Assembly (NCBI GenBank): GCA_949372645.1
Contig: CASIAP010000010.1
Coordinates: 62,001-126,000, forward strand
From: Candidatus Poseidoniaceae archaeon
GTDB lineage: Archaea; Thermoplasmatota; Poseidoniia; Poseidoniales; Poseidoniaceae
Direction: 5' to 3'
Length of the DNA: 64,000 nucleotides
Shown: positions 42,635 to 53,400 of the stretch, in pieces
Position numbering within the stretch: position 1 is the stretch's first letter
Layout: each line of letters starts with the position of its first letter
Notes under the pieces: model-generated
What the model saw: only the letters and a program-made list of their open reading frames with translations
Databases searched by the model: none
Told to the model about the DNA's origin: nothing
Program-made: the position numbers and the translations under genes

Positions 42635-43757
42635 GCCAGTCACTTAGGCGGCGAACACCTTCATGAATATTTTCGGTTGAAGTCGCATAGGATATTCGAA
42701 CAAATCCTTCCCCTCCATCCATGAGCGAGCCGGGTATCAGTTGCACGTTTGCTTCTTCAAGTGCACGAGTAGCGAATTCGATGTCGTCCATTCCAGTCCC
42801 AGTTACGTCACAGAATGCATAGAATGCACCTTCAGGCTCAGGCACAATAATTCCGGGTAATTCTTTCAAAAGGCCGTGTATGATGCCCCTTCGTTCTTTG
42901 AATGATGCTGCCATAGCCGCAGTTTCTTCTTCAAGCTCCAAGGCTACCGTTGCAGCAGGCATCATGAAGGTCGCAACATGGGTAGCAGAACTGACGTTGA
43001 TTTTCTTGACACCGTCCATCACTTGCTTTGGCCCAGTAATCCAACCTAATCTCCATCCAGTCATGGCCCAACCTTTCGACCAGCCCCCGACAGTAATTGT
43101 TCGCTCAGCCCCTCCTTCAAGCGAGCACGGAGAAGTGTAGGGGTAATCGGTCCACGTTAAATTTGCATAAATCATATCATCAATAATCCACAGATCGTGC
43201 TTCGTCGCAAAATCAACAAGTTGGTGAATTTCTTCTGGCGTGTAAACAGCCCCAGTTGGGTTATTTGGGGAATTAAGGAGGATGGCCTTGGTTTTCGACG
43301 TTACCGCCGCTTCCAGTGCGTCAAAATTCGGATGGTAATTCTCTCGAAGTACCGGGACGTGAACTGGTTTGCAATTGAGGAGTTTGAGCATTCCATCGTA
43401 CGATGGCCATGCAGGAGAAAGCAACAACACTTCATCGCCAGCATCGAGGGTTGCCATCATTGAATAGAGAAGAGCTTGCTTACAACCTGGCGTAATGAGG
43501 ACATCGAGTGGATCCACTGGAATATTGTATTTTGAAAGGTGGAGGGCAACTGCATCACATAATTCGACCGAACCTTGCGTCCGAGTGTAGGTTGTTTCTC
43601 CACGGTCGAGCGCTGCTTTGGCTTCATCAACGATTGGCTGTGGGGTGGCGAAATCAGGCTGCCCGACACTAAAGCGAATCACCTCAGGACCCGGAGGCGC
43701 AAGGAACGCAGCAAATCCAGTACCGACATTTTCCAACGAACGATTGATTTCCGGCAT
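42621..43757 (-). CDS. Class I aminotransferase (aspartate/aromatic type)
   Basis: This 378-residue fold-type I PLP aminotransferase starts at ATG 43757, after a GGGGGAAGTGG leader containing a ribosome-binding sequence; a TTG at 43772 is rejected. Motifs are SVGQPDFATPQPIV, TRTQGSVELCDAVA, LLLSPAWPSYDG (PLP-stacking region), NSPNNPTGAVYTPEE (PLP Asn) and WIIDDMIYANL. They continue with VGGWSKGWAMTGWRLGW, carrying the Schiff-base Lys and the phosphate-binding Arg, and a C-terminal substrate-carboxylate Arg in GFVRISYA. It likely moves amino groups among aspartate, glutamate, alanine or aromatic amino acids; the exact donor is not determined. It is a single gene with tRNA-Cys upstream on the same strand. 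Confidence 0.93.
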   Translation of the reverse strand: MPEINRSLENVGTGFAAFLAPPGPEVIRFSVGQPDFATPQPIVDEAKAALDRGETTYTRTQGSVELCDAVALHLSKYNIPVDPLDVLITPGCKQALLYSMMATLDAGDEVLLLSPAWPSYDGMLKLLNCKPVHVPVLRENYHPNFDALEAAVTSKTKAILLNSPNNPTGAVYTPEEIHQLVDFATKHDLWIIDDMIYANLTWTDYPYTSPCSLEGGAERTITVGGWSKGWAMTGWRLGWITGPKQVMDGVKKINVSSATHVATFMMPAATVALELEEETAAMAASFKERRGIIHGLLKELPGIIVPEPEGAFYAFCDVTGTGMDDIEFATRALEEANVQLIPGSLMDGGEGFVRISYATSTENIHEGVRRLSDWLKSL

Positions 43758-43865
43758 AGCCACTTCCCCCAACTAGACAATGTCTATGTGATAAGTCAAA
43801 CCAATCTGTCTTTCGATATCAAGACTCGCGTTGAAACAAAGTTCGAACAGTGTTTTTTTAAAAAG

Positions 43866-43936
43866 AGCACAGACTGGGATTTGAACCCAGGTAAGAGGAT
43901 TTGCAATCCCCGACGTAGCCGCTCCGACACCCGTGC
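43866..43936 (-). tRNA. tRNA-Cys (anticodon GCA)
   Basis: The reverse complement folds as a tRNA with acceptor GCACGGG pairing TCTGTGC (two wobble pairs). The anticodon stem GGGGA/TCCTC encloses TTGCAAA, giving GCA for cysteine. The T arm is CTGGG-TTCAAAT-CCCAG and the discriminator base is U, as expected for tRNA-Cys. No CCA is encoded. Confidence 0.95.
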
Positions 43937-44154
43937 AGTATTCCATCGCATCGACTGGTTCTATTTCAACGCGACCGAAGCACAGATGCCCACTTCGTTA
44001 CCGGCATTGAAAATCGATTCAGTTTCTACAGGAGAGCTTACAACCTCCTTCCAAGTTTTAAGCCACTCAAGTAGGTTCCACAATTCCAATTTTGAATTTA
44101 AGAAAGGGTATATTTCTAAAAACCTCCATCCGAAGCATACATCGAGGTGCCTGT

Positions 44155-44679
44155 ATGGAACATGTCTTGATTCCACCCGCAATACCTACTACAGCGTACT
44201 ACGATTGCAGATATGCAGTGCTCCGTGAGCCGATTGGGTTCCCTAGAGGTGCAGAAATCCTCACCGATGACAATCAAGCCATTCACGCCTGGGTTGAACA
44301 TGAAGCTGAAGTCGTTGCCGTTGGCAGGGCGCACCTTATTGAGGCGAACAGCGATGGTTCCGCAGCAGATCATGCGGGGCCTGATGCTACAAAGTGCCCT
44401 GGATTTGGGCCATTGGCCGACCCATCCACTCGACCAGCCATTCAAATCAGGCAGATGGGAACGCGACAAGAAGCGCGACGACTTGGATACGCAGCAACTG
44501 TTTTACGGGCTCTTGAAACTACTTCAAAGCACCACTTCGGGGCGAAAACTGGCCTTTTACAAGCGAGAGCAATCGCCATTCCATTTTATCAATCGCAAGG
44601 TTGGAAGCTCATCGACGAGCCCTACACGATTGATGGAATCGGGCCACACCGTTCGATGATGAAAAAATTCGATGCATGA
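44155..44679 (+). CDS. GNAT-family N-acetyltransferase
   Basis: ATG 44155, with GAGGTG 5-10 bases upstream, starts a 174-residue GNAT protein; a TTG-started frame from 44092 is rejected. The fold is recognised by IQIRQMGTRQEARRLGYAAT near residue 98-117, where RRLGYA fits the acetyl-CoA pyrophosphate loop. The late LLQARAIAIPFYQSQGWKLI near 131-150 is the typical beta-strand/Tyr region, ending in HRSMMKKF. It transfers an acetyl group from acetyl-CoA to an amine; the acceptor is unknown. Close relatives in this family include ElaA-like proteins. It stands alone, after tRNA-Cys and before the long intergenic region leading to the Gly-Gln repeat protein. Confidence 0.8.
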   Translation: MEHVLIPPAIPTTAYYDCRYAVLREPIGFPRGAEILTDDNQAIHAWVEHEAEVVAVGRAHLIEANSDGSAADHAGPDATKCPGFGPLADPSTRPAIQIRQMGTRQEARRLGYAATVLRALETTSKHHFGAKTGLLQARAIAIPFYQSQGWKLIDEPYTIDGIGPHRSMMKKFDA

Positions 44680-44800
44680 TTAGTCAACACTTTCCGGTAT
44701 TTTTTTCAGAAGAAGAAGTATAATGTTAATATCTACCGCCCTATATTTGAATCCAACTCTCAAGTATATACACATGAGTGGTCATCGAAACACTGCATCG

Positions 44801-44822
44801 CGCCTTTCATATAGGGTCGGTG
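44801..44822 (+). promoter_or_regulatory. TATA-like promoter block shared with the giant surface gene
   Basis: CGCCTTTCATATAGGGTCGG here resembles GGCCTTCAAATAGGGTATGT followed by CGGTG at 47421-47444, upstream of the 2629-residue surface protein. Both have an AT-rich TATA-like core followed by AGGGT and CGGTG. A common promoter for two related surface proteins is inferred. Confidence 0.45.
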
Positions 44823-44837
44823 TATTCCAATATGTAG

Positions 44838-44856
44838 AGGGAACGTTGGGTTCCCT
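44838..44856 (+). other. Stem-loop 1 in leader (7-bp stem)
   Basis: AGGGAAC and GTTCCCT pair around the 5-base loop GTTGG. It has the same stem length and loop size as the second hairpin at 45078-45096, with three of seven stem bases identical at each end. Confidence 0.45.
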
Positions 44857-45077
44857 AGAACTAACCCGTGAAATACGATGCATTTGGAGGAACACTACAA
44901 GGAACTAAACAAGAGACAAAAAAGCATGACTGCGAGCCAGTCATCATCAACCGCAACCAGAGAAGTTGCCGGTCAAAAGTCTCTTGTTACTCCCTTGAAT
45001 ACTACCCGCATTCAGTGCGCAGCATCGCTAGCATCCCAAAACCCCCCTCCCACCATGTGGGCTGGGCGTTTGGAAAG

Positions 45078-45096
45078 AGAGAACAGCGGGTTCTCT
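45078..45096 (+). other. Stem-loop 2 in leader (7-bp stem)
   Basis: AGAGAAC and GTTCTCT pair around the loop AGCGG, ending 37 bases before the ATG at 45134. The pairing partner change (GG/CC against GA/TC) relative to stem-loop 1 is compensatory, which hints at a conserved structure. Confidence 0.45.
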
Positions 45097-45133
45097 ATGT
45101 AACAACAACCAAAAATATAGGAAGTGAAAAAAC

Positions 45134-46879
<1,746 letters not shown>

Positions 46880-46934
46880 ATTTAGTGACGAAACTATCGT
46901 AAGTTAATCACCGATGCTTTGGTATCGGGGCGCC

Positions 46935-46990
46935 GGATTTCTAGGGGGTTCGCCCCCTGGAAATCCCTCTTTACTCTTCTTTCTTTTTTT
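46935..46990 (+). terminator. Strong hairpin terminator with UUCG loop
   Basis: Bases 46935-46948 pair with 46953-46966 in a 14-base stem (one T-G pair) closed by a TTCG tetraloop. A pyrimidine-rich run with a seven-T stretch follows to about 46989. It lies 55 bases after the stop of the Gly-Gln repeat protein and is the clearest terminator of the window. Confidence 0.75.
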
Positions 46991-47043
46991 GTTCACGAAT
47001 TTATCGATATCGTATAAGAGTTGATAACAAACTGTCAACTGGA

Positions 47044-47307
47044 ATGTTCATGTCTGAGAAACGAGTTCTACGTAAGATGAAAAAACTCGCTTCACGTATC
47101 GGTGAAAAAATGGAGACTGTCCGAGACGTCATGGAAGACTTGGAAATTGAATTTGAAATACTGCAAAAGCAGATTATTAAGCTTGAATCCAAGAAAGGCA
47201 TTGAAAGTGCAGATGGGCAGAAAGACGAACTCGACTTCGAAGATGAAGCCGACGAGATTATCGATCTGGAAAACACTTCCGTAGTTACGGTTCGGCCAAA
47301 GTTTTGA
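47044..47307 (+). CDS. Small acidic coiled-coil protein
   Basis: This 87-residue soluble protein has a basic start (MFMSEKRVLRKMKKLASRIG), a coiled-coil of about 45 residues (MEDLEIEFEILQKQIIKLES) and an acidic tail (DELDFEDEADEIIDLE). No family is recognised. It lies between the terminator of the Gly-Gln gene and the giant surface gene. A second ATG lies two codons in (47050). The regular heptads and isolated position suggest a real small gene. Confidence 0.6.
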   Translation: MFMSEKRVLRKMKKLASRIGEKMETVRDVMEDLEIEFEILQKQIIKLESKKGIESADGQKDELDFEDEADEIIDLENTSVVTVRPKF

Positions 47308-47422
47308 AGATTCGATAGGCTTAAGAAAAATCCCAACAGTTTTCATCTAGAGGATGAGAACTTTAATGGCAGATGATACACAACCACTTCTGTGATACCA
47401 AAACACGCAACCGCGCCACGGC

Positions 47423-47444
47423 CTTCAAATAGGGTATGTCGGTG
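47423..47444 (+). promoter_or_regulatory. TATA-like promoter block of the giant surface gene
   Basis: CCTTCAAATAGGGTATGTCG then GTG lies 25 bases before the ATG at 47469. Its core and the following CGGTG match the block at 44801-44822. A GAGGTG ribosome-binding sequence lies between it and the ATG. Confidence 0.5.
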
Positions 47445-47468
47445 GGAAATTGAATCCGAGGTGCCCAC

Positions 47469-50400
47469 ATGCTCTCCAAAATACAATTAGAAACCATCAG
47501 CCAACGCCAAAAGCTCACAATGTCAATGACAATCATCATTTTGTTGTTGACCAGTACAATGCTTGGTATTGTACAAGACTTTAGTGCAGAAGAAACAACG
47601 CCGACTCTCCTCTTCAGTGAAGGTGAACAAATCACCCAAGCGTCAGCACAATTGGCAGTACAAACCGGACAAGGCTCATTCAATGGAGACCAAGATATGT
47701 GGCAATTGGAAGACCATCCAGTTCTTTCCGACCTCATGTGGGCTGACCCAGGAGTTGCTGCAGGAATTATTAGCGATCAATCAGCAATAGCGGCTATTAT
47801 GCCATACTATTCGACCCTTCTCGAAGAATCGAATAAAGAAGATCACGACAATGACGGAATCAACGATCTTAACGATTTAGACGATGACAACGATGGAATT
47901 TACGACCTCCTCGAACGTTTCGATGGATGCTATGGGACTGACCCATTCGATCATGACAACGATGGAATCCCCGATGCTGAGGATTGGGACGACGACAACG
48001 ATGGAATTCTCGAAGGACCGATTGATATTGAAGCCCTTGAGGCACTCGGGCTTGACCCAAGAAACGTGAGCACAGACCGCCGACTTGACCCAAGCATCAT
48101 CCATCCATGGACAGGACAAGCTGTTGGCGGAAACTACTATGCGGACCAAAACCCAATGGATCACGATAACGATGGCGTCACCGATGAAGACTCAGATGGT
48201 TCCGGGCCAGGAAGTTACGATGAAGACGATGATAACGACGCCCGAATTGACCAATTTAAGTGGCCATGCGACCTCGACAGTGACGGAATCCAAGATTACT
48301 TCGATGCCGATGATGATGACGATGGCGTAGACGACATCACCGATTCTCATCCTTACGACGCATCAGTGACTACGACACACGCCCAAGCAGGCAACCTTTA
48401 CGACGACCCAGTCAACTGGGATTTCAATTCATATCGCGTTTATTCTGGCGGCATCAATTTCCTTACCTGGGAGTTAAACCGTGTTAACGCAGTAAACGCT
48501 CCTTCAGTGACTTCACTCGCCCCAAATGGAGTTCCAGCATTTACAACCATTATCGATGGAGACCTTGACGGTGACGGAATTCCAAATTTCCTCGATCCCG
48601 ATAATGATAACGACGATACACCAGACAGTTCAGATACCGATGATGACAATGATGGAATTCTCGATATGTCTGACCCCGATGACGACAACGACGGAATACC
48701 TGATACATGTTCTAACATCGACGTAAATGGTGACATGCTAAACGATTACACGCGCGCCAATTCTTCACCATATCAAACCCCTGGTGGAGACACTGACGGT
48801 ATTGCAGGAATTGACTGCGAAATGGATTACGACCAAGATTTGGACGATGATCGATTGCGGCCATTTGATCAGAATTACAACGCTATTTACGATTGGTTGG
48901 ATACAGACATGGGTGGCACCCAGTCTCCAGATAACCTCGGCGATATCTCTGTGAGCGGGGATGCAAACAATTTCGAATACGATACCGATAACGACCAAAT
49001 CTCCAATGAAAACGATTCTTTCCCACTTGACAAATCCTCTGACGTGGTCTTATGGAATTGTCCTACAATCGCAAACCCTAACCCAATTGCTCCTGATTCA
49101 CGCTGTAACACTCAGCGAGCCTCCTATTCCCAATTCAACGATTGGGATGGTGACGGCATCAACAATTGGATTGACGTTGATGATGACAACGATGGCATCA
49201 TCGACCCACTCGATATTGACTGGGACTGTGACTTTGACAACGATGGTGACCTTCATGCCATTAACGGCGCACTCTACCGAGACGATGGGCCAAACTCAGT
49301 TGACTCCGATATTGATGGAGACGGTCTTGAAAACGACATCGATTGGGATGATGACAACGATGGAATCTCCGATCTTTATGACCCCGATGACGGTAATTGC
49401 GGAGTTGTTGACTATGACGCTAATGATAATTTTGCCAACCCTTACTACCCTGTAGCAGATGGCGGATCACTCGATGGGAGCCAAGACAGCACCCCTTACT
49501 CAGATAACGCAACAGATCACTGGAACCTCGTGTTCTGGCACAATCCTTTCTCGGACGTTGTTCTTGATTACAACGGCTACGACTCCACTACAACCCCGGC
49601 AACGCCTGGAACAGTTCCAGAATACTATTGGTTCCTGTTTGCCCGCTGGTCGCCTTACAACGGCGGTAACGACTGGGATATTGATACGGACGGTGACTCG
49701 CTTTCCAATGGATTAGATATCGATCAAGATGCCGACGGAATGCCCGATTGGTGGGATCAAGACGAAGGTAATGACGGTTTACTCGATACTGATGACCTGA
49801 AGATGGGAGGGACATTCAATATGTCCCAATGCGGCTGGTCTGCAGGAAACTCTGGTGCAGGATTTGTTTGTGGATACAACTATGCAACCCTTTACCACAT
49901 GCCACTCAATGGCGTGAACGCCCAATTCGGCTCCCCCTATTCTACTCGCCCTGACGCTTTTATCAATCAAGGCGCTACAACCGGCGGCTCCAGTGGCAAC
50001 TGGAGTTGCACACCCGGCGCTCAAGGTGGTTGCTATCACTATGACTTCGGTGGAGACGACACCATTGAATCGGGAATTACTCACTTCCAAATGCTCAACA
50101 ACCGAGATGCTTTCATAACTTGGATTGGATTGGAAGTAGGAATATGGCAATGGACTTCTGACAATGGAGTTGTTGCAGATTTCCCCGATGAACTTGGTGC
50201 AGATTTAATCAATAATTCTGTTGATGGAGACATCGATGGCGATTTCACGAATTCGACGATTGATCTTGATGACGATTATGACTCTGTATATGATTGGTAT
50301 GATGTTGACGACGACAACGACGGTATCTGGGATTTCTTTGAAATTGATGTCGATGACGACCTTGACAACGATGCAAATCAAGAAAATTCTAATTTCTTCA

Positions 50401-53400
50401 GCGGAACAAATTGTATGGATAATGATGATGATGGAAACGACGCAGATGTTGATGATGACGGTTATTTCCAAGCTGTCTGGGACCGGGGAATTCTTTCACA
50501 AGGTTTGATTCAACCGACTCTGTATGACGTGGACAACGATAACGATGCAGTTCCTGACGCAGAAGATCCCGATGACGACAACAATGGAATCCTCGATTCA
50601 GTCCAAGAGACACTACCAAATTGTTTCTGGGGAGAAGAGCAATCACCATTTGATAATGATAACGATGGAATCGTTGATTGGGCAGATGATGATTGGGACG
50701 CAGACGGCCTCCTCAATGCTGACGAGTTAGCAATAAGTCTGACTGCAGCCTTCGATCACGATAACGACGGTCAACGTGACGATATCGATACGGACGATGA
50801 TGAAGATGGAATGCTCGACGACGACGAAGTTCTACTTTGGCCGACTCGATTTAATCGAAACTCAACAAACCCTTGGGACCATGATGATTTCGGAGACGGT
50901 GAAGGGCTTGCAAATCTCTTGGACGCTGGAACTGGGCCGGATGCAATCGACAACGATGATGACAACGACACCCTTGTTGATGCAGACTTCGACCATCTTG
51001 AAGAAAATGAAACCGGGTTTGCATGCTACGGCGGTGCAGAATCAAGTGATTGGGATCACGACAACAACTGCGTGCTCGACCGAGACGACAAGGCACCGAC
51101 ATTCATCACTCTCAATCTCCCAGATACTCTGTGGATTGACGCTCAATCGCCTTCAATATTCAGCGGCCATGTCGATTGGATTAATCCAATCACTGGCGCG
51201 TTAGAGTCAGCTGTTGGAATGCCAGTCCAAGTTCAGATTGAATGGGCCGACAACGGAACAACAGCACTCGAAACGATCAACGTTTTGACCACCGTAACGG
51301 GCAATTTCACTGTTGGGCAGTTCATCTACCCCGAAGATTTGACTGTGGGCGATAACACGACTTACCGAGTCTATGCAATTGTAACCGAAATGTTTGCATT
51401 CAATGGCAACGAATCTCAGTCCTATTATTTGGGTGCTGAAGCTAACCTTACTGCCGACATTTACCTCGATAGCTATTTCCGAAGCGATGAACAACCATTT
51501 TGGATTGATATGTGGTCGTATTATACTGCTGACTTGCAACGGGGCATCTTTGATAATTTAGTGCCAAACGTTCCGTTCACATTCTCCGTACGCGGTGGAA
51601 TTTTTGGCAACTATACTCACCCTACTAATTTCACCGGACTTGGCGGAAATGGTTACCGAGCCGGAAGTAATGGATTGGTTTCAGTTACCTTTGTTCAAAA
51701 CATCGGCATTAATGGGTTGTGGAAGCAAATTCAATGGAATTCAACTCGAGACAATGGAATTGGGCAAGTGCCTGGCGGATATGAAGAAGTTGCTTGGGAT
51801 GAAAACGACAAGGAACTCAAACCTCTCCTGGATGGAAGCGGTGAAATCATATCGTATGATTACACAAATACAAGCCTCCCTGCAGGCGAGTATCAAGTCA
51901 CTGTACATGCGCAACCAGAGATCGCAACAGAGTGGCCATTCCCTTACCTTCATGGCGACAGCACCGAACCCCAAGGAATCCGCGTTATGCATCGCATGAA
52001 CATTGAAGCACAAATGATTCTTGATGGAGTCAACCCAGTGTATTGGTATAACTCTTCAATCAATAACGGAGATGGGACTTTTGGTAACTGGGCTACATTA
52101 TTCCATGCAGAAGCCCTCAACGGGGCGGGACTGGATTTCAACGATTACACAAAACTCCACATCCAGTCAAAGAATTGGGATGGAAACGCCTCAAACCTTA
52201 CGGGGCCAGAGAGTCAATTGCGTAATTTCATTACCACCAATTCCACTCACTGGTTCATTAGTCTAGTGAACGGTGGAGACAGTGATTTACCACCTTGTGG
52301 TGCAGTAGATCCAACTGACCCTGACAGCTTGATTCGTTGTGAAATCGTTCCACAAATGAATACAGGCGAGGAGCTCGTGGTTACAGGTTCTGTGACAAAC
52401 CGAACCTATGTGCCTTGGGATACTGACAGAATTGCATTCCAAGTTGACTCCGACTTTAATGGCCAATTTTCCCCTACACCAACTGAAACACCATACAACG
52501 AACTGCCGAAAAAGGCTTGCGCTTCGTGTGATGCAGCATTCACTTACAACTTCTCTTGGTTCAATCAGTACTCATCGGGGACTTATGGGATGCGTGCTGA
52601 CTTCTCAAATTCAGTGAATTACTTTACTGGCAACAGTTCGGTTTTGGCTGAAACAGGCGCTTACATTAACGTTACAGTGGTAGGGACAACCGCGTTCCAA
52701 ACCACCTCAGTACCTCGCTTATATCGAAACACGAGCACAACTGTCCAAGCGCAATTAGTTGACAATTCAGGCCAACCAGTTCGTAATATGCCGGTAAATT
52801 ATACGTGGTCGGCAGATGGCCGTTCAGGCGTCAATTATACCGACGATAACGGATATTTCGAGATACCCTTCAACATCACTGCTACAGACTCTCTGGGTAA
52901 TTTCAGCCTCCAATTTGAATTCGCAGGAACTCCGCTGCTCAAGGGTAACAGCAAGACTCAACAGGTTTGGGTCGTTTCACGAACGTATCTTTCCGTTGTA
53001 TCAACAGATCCAAACTTACGTCAATCTGGTGATTTATGGTCTTTTACAGCGCAAGTTACCGATGACAATACCACGCAAATACGTGACGCTGGAGGCGCTT
53101 CATTAGACGGAGCCTCTGCACCAAACGGGGGATTAGTGGATGTGATTTTCGAAGGAATCGATTTCAATGGAGTCACTTACCGACAAATCGTTGCTACAGT
53201 TCGACCATCAGCAGGATCGATTACTCTACCCGATGTTCAACCAGACAAAGCCCATATGTGCTATTATGATGGAAATGGGGACGGAATCTGGGATCGAGAC
53301 CTCAACTTAGACGGAACGCTCGATCGCTTTGAAGCCAGTGGAATATTCAACGGACAAGCTGGATGTCTCCAAGCAGATATCGCTCCATTGAACGCTACAG

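Larger units (their letters stand above)
44680..45133 (+). promoter_or_regulatory. Long non-coding leader before the Gly-Gln repeat protein
   Basis: About 450 bases without a convincing gene. It holds a TATA-like block at 44801-44822, two look-alike stem-loops (44838-44856 and 45078-45096) and a GGAGG at 44887-44891 with no gene of family resemblance behind it. A frame of 58-74 residues (44878/44926-45102) exists, but its composition is not convincing. The region may be an unusually long transcribed leader of the gene at 45134, possibly regulating its expression. Confidence 0.4.

Noticed and set aside
44878..45102. Small frame of 74 residues in the leader of the Gly-Gln gene
   Set aside because: Despite a GGAGG nearby, its composition is not protein-like and it contains the second hairpin; kept only as a possibility in the leader entry.
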